A model generated the notes under the pieces. The model saw only the letters and a list, made by a program, of their open reading frames with translations. It did not search any database and was not told the origin of the DNA. Below, in pieces: positions 9,301 to 16,604 of a stretch of 64,000 bases of DNA. The stretch is taken from the NCBI RefSeq assembly GCF_020819595.1, contig NZ_JAJHNP010000018.1, positions 1 to 64,000 of the forward strand, written 5' to 3'. This DNA is from Streptomyces barringtoniae. Its GTDB lineage: Bacteria; Actinomycetota; Actinomycetes; Streptomycetales; Streptomycetaceae. Numbering within the stretch: the first letter of the stretch is position 1; each line of letters begins with the position of its first letter. The translations under genes were made by a program, and so were the position numbers.

Positions 9301-9692
9301 CCGAGTCGACGATGGAGCTGCTGCTCCCGGACCTGGCGCAGCCCCCCACGTCCCCGGCGGCCGCCGACGGCGGGGACGCCCCACAGGGGCCACCCGCACC
9401 CGACCACGAAAGCCGCACGGGTGGTGCGGGTGGGAACGAAAACCCCGCCGAAGGCGAAGCCGAGGCGGAGGAACAGCTGACCAGCAAGGGCCTCCCCAAG
9501 CGCACACCCAAGATCACCGTACCGACCCAGGCCCCACGCCAGCGGACCCGCTCTGTGGACGCCGAAGCCCTCCGCAGGAGGCTGGGCGGCTTCCGCCAGG
9601 GCGCCCAGGCCGGCTACCGCGACGTAGAGGCAGAGAACGCAGCACGTACCGAAAACGCCACGGGGGGCACAGCCGAGGAGGCAAGCAGTTGA
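6399..9692 (+). CDS. cvnA: Conservon sensor histidine kinase CvnA
   Basis: 1097 aa from ATG 6399 (an ATG at 6417 is possible; neither has a strong ribosome site). There is a basic N-terminus, membrane segment 1 at about 39-60, an extracytoplasmic helical nitrate/nitrite-sensing-type domain to about 350, membrane segment 2 at about 353-373, HAMP, a long coiled coil, a degenerate DHp-like region (FVNLALRTLGLVERQL) and a HATPase (ELMENATSFSPP near 596, GLGLGLYVV near 662). The kinase is followed by about 400 extra residues: a Ser/Ala/Gly/Asp low-complexity repeat tract (about 760-875) and an acidic disordered tail ending in a conserved-looking basic segment. CvnA proteins form membrane complexes with CvnB-D resembling eukaryotic GPCR-like signalling. 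The stop overlaps the cvnB start (TTGA). Confidence 0.93.
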   Translation: MRAPVQMKRPRRTGRQTDPTGTARQTPVGNGRPTHVRTRLIVAVAVVAAAVAGAGAPSVLTASQDVGDSQDLVTLAARTQDALALANSLADERDEVTSYIAAGRPRAKAPSEDRSARVDRQVEDLRAEEDTPASLRGDLDGIAAVRRAALTGQSTALQAHQAYSAAITELHRIAEQLADRTPPRAGSGAHALAELDTAVQQSAAARGLLLAALNVPSSTRTVINPVTGLPTTTSTTSEADRKQRDQLTAAAQQARLRADAALADFRATAPRTAVDAYDSTVTGTDVNSAEKYLATLTDQPTLADSELTTSTKKLDAALSARVDLMRGAESALYDHRTKDLAKLRDDDVTALEIRIAVLGALMLVAVGLATAMARTLTRPLSVLRRGSARLAESADPATQEPITFTGRNDEFAQVVRSVNALHAHAVALREQTVAAGERVATLETDRKHLVGQRQKMAEAREALQAELDQSADMLERLRTSIGGTFVNLALRTLGLVERQLAVIEGLEDREQDPDRLATLFKLDHFATVMRRHSENLLVLAGAEHVQQHHGPVPLVDVVRAGVSEIERYERVRIAALPPHAHVAGFAADDLSHLLAELMENATSFSPPEMPVEVSGWLLESGEVMLSVQDEGIGVAADRMDRLNARLADFDPESAYDHEGDAGLGLGLYVVARLAHRHGVRVQLREHKQGGVAAVVVLPATLLTEAPATALPPQTSSGSTTGTFSLPGADAEVNSNVLHARTKDTDPLVALAEQAVRTATASADPTTASGDPATDARNPSPASGGAVTASAGSVTDSGGPATASGGPSTASADPSAASAGRAADSRGTVTGSGGTATASGGPVTASAGSVADSGGPASADPFTASAGPAADSRGSVDETDGPVQSTVPTPTQAPVGETTTAFGTLAEEAASAGPSGETKGAFGGSAEDAVWDAFGGRAGGPVERAVHEQAGPVGQDAETRPKAPAETFAESTMELLLPDLAQPPTSPAAADGGDAPQGPPAPDHESRTGGAGGNENPAEGEAEAEEQLTSKGLPKRTPKITVPTQAPRQRTRSVDAEALRRRLGGFRQGAQAGYRDVEAENAARTENATGGTAEEASS
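8676..9030. repeat. Degenerate short repeats in the CvnA tail
   Basis: Imperfect units of about 39-42 bp with the theme tcnggcggtncggnnacggcctccgcc encode TASA(D/G)P- and ADS(G/R)G-type motifs. This is low-complexity linker DNA likely to vary in length among strains. Confidence 0.75.
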
Positions 9693-10186
9693 CCGCGCCC
9701 AGTACCTACGGACTCAGCAGTGAAGCCCGCAACCTGCACTGGCTGCTGACCAACCTGGTCGAGGAAGTCCCCGGCATCCAGTCCGTCGCCGTGGTCTCCT
9801 CGGACGGCCTGCTCCTCCTGTCGTCCGACCCGGCCCGTACGACCGAATCCCGCGAAAGGCGCCCGGCGAAGGGCCCGAGGGGCTCCTCCGCGGACCTCGC
9901 CACCATCGTCTCCGGCATCGGCAGCCTCACCCTCGGTGCCGCGAAGCTGATGGATTTCGGCGCCGTCAAGCACACGATGATCGCGATGGAGGAGGGCAGC
10001 CTGTTCGTGATGTCGATCAGCGACGGCTCGCTGCTCGGCGTGCACGGCTCCGCCGAGTGCGACATGAGCGTGGTCGCGTACCACATGGCGCTGTTCGTCG
10101 GCCGCGCCGGCCACGTCCTGACCCCCGAACTCCGCAGCGAGTTGCGCAAGTCCCTGCAGGCCGAGTCGGCGGGGAGCGCCCGATGA
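9689..10186 (+). CDS. cvnB: Conservon roadblock/LC7 protein CvnB
   Basis: 165 aa from TTG 9689, supported by GAGGAG (9676-9681) and by the TTGA overlap with the cvnA stop. It begins LSSEARNLHWLLTNLVEEVPG, typical of bacterial roadblock/LC7 proteins, followed by the strand motif SVAVVSSDGLLLLSS and SLFVMSISDGSLLGVHGS. Roadblock proteins of this class act as partners or activators of the MglA-like GTPase encoded two genes downstream (CvnD) and bind CvnA-containing complexes. The gene overlaps cvnC by 4 nt (ATGA), so translation is coupled. Confidence 0.95.
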   Translation: MTAPSTYGLSSEARNLHWLLTNLVEEVPGIQSVAVVSSDGLLLLSSDPARTTESRERRPAKGPRGSSADLATIVSGIGSLTLGAAKLMDFGAVKHTMIAMEEGSLFVMSISDGSLLGVHGSAECDMSVVAYHMALFVGRAGHVLTPELRSELRKSLQAESAGSAR

Positions 10187-10593
10187 CCGGCTCCGGGAAG
10201 AAACTCCCCATGCGGGGCGGCGACCGCAAACCCGCCCGCGTCCGCCCCTACTCGCTCACCGGCGGCCGTACCCGCTTCGGCCACGTCCTCCTCGTGGAGA
10301 CGTTCGTGGCGGCGCTGGAGGCCCCGGAGGAACGCAAGGAACTGACGAATGGTTCCCTCAGCACCCGGGTGATGCCCGAGATGCAGGCCATCGTCGAACT
10401 GTGCCGCCGCATGCGCACGGTGGCCGAGATCGCTGCGCTGCTGAAGATGCCGCTCGGCGTGGTCCGCGTGCTCCTGAGCGACCTCGCGGACCAGGGAAAG
10501 ATCCGTGTGTACGGAACCGGCACCGGTCACGGCACCGGCCGCCCGGACCGCGCGCTGCTGGAAAGGGTGCTGAGTGGACTCCGCCGTCTCTGA
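10183..10593 (+). CDS. cvnC: Conservon DUF742 protein CvnC
   Basis: 136 aa from ATG 10183, in ATGA overlap with the cvnB stop. It carries the DUF742 signature RVRPYSLTGGRTRFGH, a winged-helix-like core (RTVAEIAALLKMPLGVVRVLLSDLADQGKIRV) and a C-terminal LLERVLSGLRRL helix. DUF742 proteins occur almost only in conservons and are thought to bridge the kinase and GTPase. The C-terminus overlaps the cvnD start by 20 nt. Confidence 0.95.
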   Translation: MTGSGKKLPMRGGDRKPARVRPYSLTGGRTRFGHVLLVETFVAALEAPEERKELTNGSLSTRVMPEMQAIVELCRRMRTVAEIAALLKMPLGVVRVLLSDLADQGKIRVYGTGTGHGTGRPDRALLERVLSGLRRL

Positions 10594-11233
10594 CACCGCC
10601 GCCTCCCCCGTCGGAGGCACCCCTCTCGTCGCCGGGTTCACCGAGCCCGACGAGGACCTGAGGTCCTGGCAGACGGACCGCACCCGTGCCCCCATCGCCA
10701 CGAAGATAGTCGTGGCGGGAGGCTTCGGCGTCGGCAAGACAACCCTCGTGACCGCCGTCTCGGAGATCAGGCCCCTGCAGACCGAGGCGCTGATGACCGA
10801 GGCGAGCGAGGAGACCGACGACCTCACCGCCACGCCGGGCAAGCTCACCACCACCGTGGCCATGGACTTCGGCCGCATCACGCTCGACGACGACCTGGTG
10901 CTCTACCTGTTCGGCACGCCGGGCCAGCAGCGGTTCTGGTTCATGTGGGACGACCTGGTGCGCGGCGCGATCGGCGCGGTCGTCATGGCCGACACCCGTC
11001 GGCTGAAGGACTGTTTTCCGGCCCTGGACTACTTCGAGAGCTGCGGACTGCCGTACGTCGTCGCGGTCAACCACTTCGACGGCAGCGAGCTGTTCGAGCC
11101 GGAGGACGTACGGGAGGCGCTGACGATCCCCGCGCACGTCCCTGTCATGATCATGGATGCGCGACGTCGCATTTCGGCCATCGAGACACTGCTGGCCCTG
11201 GTCGGCCACGCGCTGGACGAAACCCCCGAGTAG
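10574..11233 (+). CDS. cvnD: Conservon MglA/Ras-like GTPase CvnD
   Basis: 219 aa from GTG 10574, which lies inside the end of cvnC. The GTPase motifs are P-loop GGFGVGKTT (about 49-57), a switch region with Thr-Pro-Gly at TATPGKLTTTVAMDFG, G3-like LFGTPGQQRF, and G4 VNHFD in place of NKxD. The missing lysine in the G4 box is usual in this family. It probably switches with CvnB and CvnC in response to CvnA. The next gene begins 35 bp downstream and is likely cotranscribed. Confidence 0.95.
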   Translation: MDSAVSDTAASPVGGTPLVAGFTEPDEDLRSWQTDRTRAPIATKIVVAGGFGVGKTTLVTAVSEIRPLQTEALMTEASEETDDLTATPGKLTTTVAMDFGRITLDDDLVLYLFGTPGQQRFWFMWDDLVRGAIGAVVMADTRRLKDCFPALDYFESCGLPYVVAVNHFDGSELFEPEDVREALTIPAHVPVMIMDARRRISAIETLLALVGHALDETPE

Positions 11234-11268
11234 TCCCCGAGCAGTACCCGTTAGGAGTCCCCACCCGC

Positions 11269-12522
11269 ATGCGGAAGATACTCGTCGTCGGAGCCGGTCA
11301 GTCCGGCCTCCAGCTCGCCCTCGGCCTGCAGTCGCACGGCTACGAGGTCACCCTGATGTCGAACCGGACCGCGGACGAGATCCGCACCGGCCGGGTCATG
11401 TCGACGCAGTGCATGTTCCACACGGCACTGCAGCACGAGCGCGATCTGAAGCTGAACTTCTGGGAGTCCCAGGCCCCGAAGATCGAAGGACTCGGCGTCT
11501 CGGTCGCGGCCCCCGGCTCGCACGACCCGGGCCCCACCCAGCGAGCCATCGACTGGGTGGGCAGGCTGGACGGGTACGCGCAGTCGGTCGACCAGCGGGT
11601 GAAGATGGCCGGCTGGATGGAGACGTTCGCGCAGCGCGGCGGCCAGCTGGTCATCCACGGCGCGGCGGTCGGCGACCTCGACTACTTCTCCCGCACCTAC
11701 GACCTCGTCCTGGTCTCCGCGGGCAAGGGTGAGCTGGTCCAGATGTTCGGCCGCGACGCCTCGCGCTCCCCGTACAGCGAGCCGCAGCGCGCGCTGGCGG
11801 TGTCGTACGTCCACGGACTCGGCCCGCGCCCGGAGCACCCGGACTTCCTGGCCGTCCGCTGCAACCTGGTCCCCGGGGTCGGCGAGCTGTTCGTCATGCC
11901 GACGCTCACCACCTCCGGACCTGCCGACATCCTGTTCTGGGAGGGCATACCCGGCGGCCCGCTCGACGTCTTCAACGGCGTCAAGGACCCGGCCGAGCAC
12001 CTCTCCCTGACCCTGGAACTCATGGAGAAGTTCACGCCCTGGGAGTACGCGCGGGCGACCAAGGTCGAACTGACCGACGCGGGCGGCACACTGGCCGGCC
12101 GTTACGCCCCGACGGTCCGCAACCCCATCGGCCGGCTGCCCGGGGGCGGGCTGGTCCTGGGCGTCGCGGACGTCGTCGTGGCCAACGACCCGATCACCGG
12201 CCAGGGTTCCAACTCCGCGTCGAAGTGCGCGGCCGCGTACCTCGCCTCGATCCTGGAGCAGGGTGACAAGCCGTTCGACGAGGAGTGGATGCAGGCCACG
12301 TTCGACCGGTACTGGAACACCGCGCAGCACGTCACCAAGTGGACGAACGCGATGCTCATGCCGCCGCCGGAGCACATCCTGAACCTCATCGGCGCGGCCG
12401 GCCAGCTCCAGCCCGTGGCCGACCGCTTCGCCAACGCCTTCAACGACCCGGCCGACTTCGAGAACTTCTTCTACGAGCCGGAGAAGACGGCCGCCTACCT
12501 GGCCTCGGTCACCGGCGCGTGA
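11269..12522 (+). CDS. FAD-dependent styrene/indole monooxygenase-like protein attached to the conservon
   Basis: 417 aa from ATG 11269, with AGGAG 11 nt upstream (11253-11257). The N-terminal Rossmann FAD motif is ILVVGAGQSGLQLALGLQ, followed by an Arg-rich RTADEIRTGRVMSTQCMFH segment and a C-terminal NDPITGQGSNSASKCAAAYL dinucleotide-binding motif (GD-type), as in the StyA/IndA group of two-component epoxidases. These use FADH2 from a separate flavin reductase, and none is encoded nearby. Some conservons carry a fifth gene such as a cytochrome P450, and a flavin monooxygenase fills that place here. The substrate is unknown. A strong terminator follows at 12566-12592. Confidence 0.88.
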   Translation: MRKILVVGAGQSGLQLALGLQSHGYEVTLMSNRTADEIRTGRVMSTQCMFHTALQHERDLKLNFWESQAPKIEGLGVSVAAPGSHDPGPTQRAIDWVGRLDGYAQSVDQRVKMAGWMETFAQRGGQLVIHGAAVGDLDYFSRTYDLVLVSAGKGELVQMFGRDASRSPYSEPQRALAVSYVHGLGPRPEHPDFLAVRCNLVPGVGELFVMPTLTTSGPADILFWEGIPGGPLDVFNGVKDPAEHLSLTLELMEKFTPWEYARATKVELTDAGGTLAGRYAPTVRNPIGRLPGGGLVLGVADVVVANDPITGQGSNSASKCAAAYLASILEQGDKPFDEEWMQATFDRYWNTAQHVTKWTNAMLMPPPEHILNLIGAAGQLQPVADRFANAFNDPADFENFFYEPEKTAAYLASVTGA

Positions 12523-12842
12523 CGGGCCTCTGACCTGGGGTTCGGCCGCCCTCGGACCGCCCACAGACGGCCCCGGGCATACCGGGGCCGTCGGCGTCCG
12601 CCGGCGCTCGGCTTCCTCGATGCGAACTACGGGCGGAGCGGGCGCCGAGGTCTGGTGGTGCAACTGGGTCCGGGCTGCCCAGGCGAGACGCTGACCTCGG
12701 CGTTCCCGGCCGTCGGCTGTCGTTCCCCGTGGGTCCCCGCTGTCGCCGTTGGGCTGCGCGCTGCATCCCGTTTTGGTTGCAACATCCGGGGCACACAGGG
12801 ACTAAGTGGTGCATAACGGGCAAAGCAAGGGGGCTCGGCCGC
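12523..12842. other. Intergenic region after the conservon
   Basis: 320 bp holding the operon terminator and the leader of the next gene. A G-rich ribosome site (AAGGGGG, about 12828) precedes the ATG at 12843. No other gene is supported. Confidence 0.5.
12566..12592 (+). terminator. Terminator hairpin of the conservon operon
   Basis: GACGGCCCCGG (12566-12576) and CCGGGGCCGTC (12582-12592) form a perfect 11-bp stem with a 5-nt loop, 44 nt after the last stop. It has no U-tract, as is usual in streptomycetes. Confidence 0.85.
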
Positions 12843-13400
12843 ATGTCAACAGGGACACTTCTGGAGATCATCATCCCCGTCGTGGTGGTGATCGCTCTCG
12901 TCGCGACGGCGACCGTCTTGCTCGTGCGCCGCCGCCACCTGCGTGAACGCTTCGGCCCCGAGTACGAGCGAACAGTCGAGGGTGCCGACAACAGGCTGGC
13001 CGCCGAGCGCGAGCTCAGTGCACGTGAGAGGCGCCATGACTCTCTCGACATCAAGCCGCTGCCCAGCAGTGTGCGGGAGCGGTACGTCCGGGACTGGACC
13101 AGCGTGCAGGACGAGTTCGTGGACCGGCCCGACGACGCCGTGCATGACGCCGACCGTCTGGTCACTTCTCTGATGCACGAGCGCGGCTACCCGACCGGGG
13201 AATTCGAGCAGCGCGTGAAGGATCTTTCGGTCGAGCACAGCCGCACGCTCGAGCACTATCGGGCCGCCCACGAGGTCGACACGCTCAGCACTCAGCACAA
13301 GGCCACGACCGAGCAGCTGCGCGGCGCCATGGTGCACTACCGCGAGCTCTTCGAAGAGCTGCTCTCCGACGGTGGCCAACCCCGCCACGCCCGGGCCTGA
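12843..13400 (+). CDS. Single-pass membrane protein with EFVD-P-DAVHDAD motif
   Basis: 185 aa from ATG 12843 with AAGGGGG about 9 nt upstream. One N-terminal membrane segment (about 6-28) is followed by an RRRHLRERFGPEY basic stop-transfer and a cytoplasmic charged helical region. The central motif RYVRDWTSVQDEFVDRPDDAVHDADRLVTSLM recurs, diverged, in the next gene, so the two share a domain, probably by duplication. The C-terminal half is a helix ending QLRGAMVHYRELFEELL, also echoed in the neighbour. I know this pattern from actinobacterial proteins of unknown function beside CsbD and PRC-barrel genes; a stress or envelope role is inference. Confidence 0.85.
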   Translation: MSTGTLLEIIIPVVVVIALVATATVLLVRRRHLRERFGPEYERTVEGADNRLAAERELSARERRHDSLDIKPLPSSVRERYVRDWTSVQDEFVDRPDDAVHDADRLVTSLMHERGYPTGEFEQRVKDLSVEHSRTLEHYRAAHEVDTLSTQHKATTEQLRGAMVHYRELFEELLSDGGQPRHARA

Positions 13401-13456
13401 ACCCGCTCGCCACCGCGATGCCGACAGATCCCGAAGGACGAAGGGACGGAGGAGAC

Positions 13457-13921
13457 ATGGAACGCGAACACGCACCGGGCCCCACCGAGAGGGGACTGTC
13501 CACCGAAGACCTGGCCCAGCCCCGCGCCGGCACCGGGGGTGAACCGGAGGCGCAGTCGGAGGCGCCCGTCTTCCCGGGCGAGAGCGCAGCTGCGTCCCAA
13601 GAGACCGCCGAAGGGCAGGGGCGCGAGGCGGCCGCAGCACCGGGCGACGAGACTCTTCACCTCCTCGCGCCGGAGGAAGAGGCGCATCTCCGCGAACGGT
13701 GGCAGGAGATCCAGAACGAGTTCGTCGACGACCCGCAGGACGCCGTACACACGGCCGACTCCCTGGTCGCCGACGTCATGCAGCAGCTGGCCGAGACGTT
13801 CGCCGAGCAGAAGCACGAGCTGGAAGGCCAGTGGAACCGGGGCGAGCAGGCGAACACCGAAGATCTGCGCAGGGCCCTGCAGCACTACCGCTCGTTCTTC
13901 AACCGCCTGCTCACCGCCTGA
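13457..13921 (+). CDS. Soluble paralogue carrying the same EFVD domain
   Basis: 154 aa from ATG 13457, preceded by GGAGGAGAC, the best ribosome site in the area; the frame extends upstream to 13418 without one. The N-terminal 75 residues are acidic, Ala/Gly/Glu-rich and probably disordered. The C-terminal half has LRERWQEIQNEFVDDPQDAVHTADSLVADVM and ends RRALQHYRSFFNRLLTA, parallel to the preceding membrane protein. It lacks a membrane segment. It lies 56 bp after the first gene, so the two are likely an operon. Confidence 0.85.
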   Translation: MEREHAPGPTERGLSTEDLAQPRAGTGGEPEAQSEAPVFPGESAAASQETAEGQGREAAAAPGDETLHLLAPEEEAHLRERWQEIQNEFVDDPQDAVHTADSLVADVMQQLAETFAEQKHELEGQWNRGEQANTEDLRRALQHYRSFFNRLLTA

Positions 13922-14130
13922 CGGGACACCGACCCACGGCGAGGCCGGGCGAAGACCCGCGAGGACGAAGAAGAAGGCCGACGGTGCGCCGCCCCTCAGT
14001 GAGGACGGCGCACCGCGCCCGGTGCGGGCTTTGAGCTCAGGCCTCATCCTTTTCAGGTCGATCAGTGCGACCTCGTTTTGCACCCTGTCCCAAGGGCAGG
14101 CGGTCGGTGAGACTCCGGGGAGGTACCGAG

Positions 14131-14298
14131 ATGAGTGCCGGAGAACGGGCCAAGGCAAAGGCCGAACAGGCCGTCGGAAAGGCCGTGCGGAAGGCGGCCC
14201 ACGCGGTGCACAAAGAAACCCTCGCAGCAAAAGGCGCCGCTCTCGAGGCGCGCGGCAGGATGCGGGACGCGAAAGAACGGACCAAGGGCTCCCGCTAG
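14131..14298 (+). CDS. CsbD-like small stress protein
   Basis: 55 aa from ATG 14131 with GGGGAGG about 7 nt upstream. It is Lys/Ala-rich, fully helical by composition, with repeated K-A-Q/V-G-K heptads (AKAKAEQAVGKAVRKAAHAVHKE) as in CsbD family proteins, which are induced by general stress in many bacteria. It is small and basic, so nucleic-acid contact is possible. It follows the two EFVD-domain genes after a 209-bp gap and probably has its own promoter. Confidence 0.75.
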   Translation: MSAGERAKAKAEQAVGKAVRKAAHAVHKETLAAKGAALEARGRMRDAKERTKGSR

Positions 14299-14341
14299 CG
14301 CTCCCGGGTCGCATACGGGGATTTCGCCGGCGGTGGTGGCA

Positions 14342-14512
14342 TCACCGGACGAGGTGTCGATGAGAGCGTCGGGACCAGCGCATTCCGAAGAGGGCCAGGT
14401 CTGCCACGAAGACCACGATGCCGATGATCAGGAGGTAGGACAGCCCCTGCGCCACCGTGCCGATGATTCCCAGGACGACGGCGGCGAGGATCAGGAACAG
14501 GAAAAGCGCCAT
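14342..14512 (-). CDS. Small hydrophobic membrane protein, 56 aa
   Basis: ATG 14512 to TGA 14342. The sequence begins MALFLFLILAAVVLGIIG and continues through VAQGLSYLLIIGIVVFVADLALF, giving two membrane segments (about 2-21 and 24-44) followed by a basic RWSRRSHRH tail on the cytoplasmic side. GAGG lies about 11 nt upstream. Tiny proteins of this form are common beside CsbD and PRC-barrel genes in streptomycetes and are usually annotated only as hydrophobic protein. It is convergent with the CsbD-like gene, with the stops 43 bp apart. The role is unknown; envelope stress is plausible from context. Confidence 0.75.
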   Translation of the reverse strand: MALFLFLILAAVVLGIIGTVAQGLSYLLIIGIVVFVADLALFGMRWSRRSHRHLVR

Positions 14513-14566
14513 GGTGAGCACATCCTCAGGTTCTGCAGACTTCGGCGCTCCAGCGACGGAGGCTGG

Positions 14567-14923
14567 TCAGCGGCGTGCGAGGCGCCGCCCGTCCCCGGTA
14601 CCGCGCTCGTAGGGCCTCTCGTAGTGTTTGAAGACCTCTTCTTCCCGCTCGACCGGCAGGACGTCATCCATGCCCATGGACGGCGCCTTCCTCACCAGCC
14701 CTCTCCCGTGCGCCACCCTCACGTACCCGGGGCCCAGCGTTGCCTCGTCGAGGGGGACGAAGACCAGTCGGTGCCGGGTCGGCAGTCCGGTACGGACGGT
14801 GGCCATGGTCGGCGTGTCGGTGGTGGTGTCCACGTAGACCGCTTCCAGGGCTCCGATCTTGCGCCCCTTGGGATCGATCACGTCCCGGTTGCGCCACTCG
14901 CGGATATCGGCTGAATGGATCAT
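14567..14923 (-). CDS. PRC-barrel domain protein
   Basis: 118 aa from ATG 14923, which has AAGGAG 7 nt upstream; the open frame extends further but without support. The PRC-barrel beta-domain spans about 5-85 (DIREWRNRDVIDPKGRKIG, AVYVDTTTDTPTMATV, RLVFVPLDEATLG), with a charged C-terminal extension ending KHYERPYERGTG. PRC-barrel proteins act as adaptors in RNA processing, photosynthesis or stress responses; in streptomycetes the role is mostly unknown. It is probably cotranscribed with the 56-aa membrane protein downstream. Confidence 0.88.
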   Translation of the reverse strand: MIHSADIREWRNRDVIDPKGRKIGALEAVYVDTTTDTPTMATVRTGLPTRHRLVFVPLDEATLGPGYVRVAHGRGLVRKAPSMGMDDVLPVEREEEVFKHYERPYERGTGDGRRLARR

Positions 14924-15085
14924 GCCTTGCTCCTTGCGGCCCGCCGCCTCCCGCAGACGCTGCATCCGACGGCAGGAGTGACTACGCGAGGTTTGCACCT
15001 TTTATCGTACTCTGACGGTCGGCGCATGCTGTCGAAAACGCCTGATCGCAGGCCGTCGCCGCCGAAATGGGCAGAAGACGCAGGC

Positions 15086-16159
15086 CTACCCGGCCTCGGT
15101 CACGGGAGCCCGGCCATCCGGTCGTACGGCACCGAGCACCGGGTTGGAGGCCAGCGGTGACACCTGGACCTTCTCCCCGGGTCTCGGTGCCTGTACGACC
15201 TTGCCGTCGCCCACGTACATCGCCACGTGGGTCGCGTCCCGGAAGTACACCACCAGGTCACCGGGGCGGAGGTCACCGAGCGGGATCCTCTTCAGGTGCT
15301 TCCACTGCTCCTGGCTGGTGCGGGGGATGGCCCTGCCCGCGTGTTCCCAGGCCCGAGTGGTGAGGCCCGAGCAGTCGTAGGAACCGGGCCCCTGCGCGCC
15401 CCACTGGTACGGCTTGCCGAGCTGCCCCAGGGCATAGCGGACCGCGCGGGCGCCCGCGGCTGAGGCGGGGCGGCCCGCGGGGAGGGAGCCCGCGGTGGTG
15501 AGCTTCTGCTGGGCCTCGGTGACACCCCGCTGCTCCAGCGCGGCGACCGCGGCCAGCTGGGCCGGGGTGAGGGCGGTGAGCAGCCGCTCCACGTCACCCA
15601 GCTTGCCCCGCACCTCGTCGCGCTGCTTCTTCTGCTGGTCGGCGAGGGTGAGTTGGGCATCCAGGGCCTTGCGGGCCGCCCGGGCCAGGGCGTCCCGCTG
15701 CTTCTCCACGGCGGCCAGCCGGTGCACCGTACGGGCCTGCACGCGGGCCAGCTCGCCGATGACATGGCCCTCGTCCAGCGCGTCCTGCGGATCGGGCGCG
15801 AGGAGCAGGCGGACGTACGGGCCGAGGCCGCCGGTGCTCTGGTACTGCCGGCGGGCCAGCCGGCCGACGTCGGTCCGGCTGTCCTGCAGGGCGAGCCGGG
15901 TACGGACCAGTTCGCCGTCGAGGCGGGCCACCTCGGCGCGCCGGCGCTTCAGCTTCTCGGCGGTGGCGTTGTAGGTCTCGGTGGCCTGTTCGGCCTGCCG
16001 GTACAGCTGCTGAAGTTCCGTCAGCAGCTGGGACGCGGACCGCTGCGGGACCGCACCGGGCCGCTGCGGGTCCGGTGCGGCCGCGGCGGGTGCGGGTACG
16101 AGCACGGCCTGGGCCGCCAGCGCGGTCGTGCAGGCCAGGCGCACGAGCATTCCTGACAC
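15086..16159 (-). CDS. Secreted NlpC/P60 peptidoglycan hydrolase with coiled-coil N-domain
   Basis: 357 aa. GTG 16159 was chosen because GAGG lies 7 nt upstream; an ATG three codons on has no spaced ribosome site. The signal peptide covers 1-28 (LACTTALAAQAVLVPAPAAAA). A long coiled coil (about 45-215) is rich in Q, E, R and L, as in RipA-type hydrolases where it keeps the enzyme autoinhibited. The NlpC/P60 domain follows: GKPYQWGAQGPGSYDCSGL (catalytic Cys), GDLVVYFRDATHVAMYVGDG (catalytic His) and a third polar residue near VVQAP. Such enzymes cut D-Glu-meso-DAP or LL-DAP stem-peptide bonds in wall remodelling. It stands alone. Confidence 0.93.
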   Translation of the reverse strand: MSGMLVRLACTTALAAQAVLVPAPAAAAPDPQRPGAVPQRSASQLLTELQQLYRQAEQATETYNATAEKLKRRRAEVARLDGELVRTRLALQDSRTDVGRLARRQYQSTGGLGPYVRLLLAPDPQDALDEGHVIGELARVQARTVHRLAAVEKQRDALARAARKALDAQLTLADQQKKQRDEVRGKLGDVERLLTALTPAQLAAVAALEQRGVTEAQQKLTTAGSLPAGRPASAAGARAVRYALGQLGKPYQWGAQGPGSYDCSGLTTRAWEHAGRAIPRTSQEQWKHLKRIPLGDLRPGDLVVYFRDATHVAMYVGDGKVVQAPRPGEKVQVSPLASNPVLGAVRPDGRAPVTEAG

Positions 16160-16283
16160 GTCATCACCTCGGGTGCGGGGAGGGGAGTCCCGGCGGGCGG
16201 GCTGTTCGCCTCCTATCGCACCGCGATAATCGGATGTATCCGTGCGGGGCGCGCTCCCGGCGTGCGCGGTTCGGCGCAAGCTG

Positions 16284-16604
16284 TCACTCGTTCGTGGCGT
16301 CCGGCTCGGCGGGCGGCGCGGTGGCCGGCTTCGACCAGGGCCACCTGAGCCTTCCGCCGGAGGTGTCGTCCGGGTCGTACTGGTACTTCCACCCCTGGAT
16401 CAGCCCCAGCCGCTTGCTGTGCCCGCGCGGCACCCGGCGGTAGACGAGCACGGTGGGCGGGCCGCCCTCCGGGTCGGGGACGGGGATGCGGTACGTCTTC
16501 GGGGGGTGCCCGGTGGGACCGACCATGACCGGCAGTACGCGCCCGTCCATGGGGCCGCCCTCGAAAGGGGTGTCCTCGCTCTTCACGGTCCCAGTCTCAG
16601 CCAT
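16284..16604 (-). CDS. Hypothetical protein, 106 aa
   Basis: ATG 16604, overlapping the TetR stop (16597-16599) by 8 nt, so it is translationally coupled to the regulator. It is Pro/Gly-rich: FEGGPMDGRVLPVMVG, then KTYRIPVPDPEGGPPTVLVYRRVPRG, then a Trp/Tyr-containing tail. The beta-rich short motif resembles small Streptomyces proteins of unknown function. There is no signal peptide and no membrane segment. Confidence 0.75.
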   Translation of the reverse strand: MAETGTVKSEDTPFEGGPMDGRVLPVMVGPTGHPPKTYRIPVPDPEGGPPTVLVYRRVPRGHSKRLGLIQGWKYQYDPDDTSGGRLRWPWSKPATAPPAEPDATNE

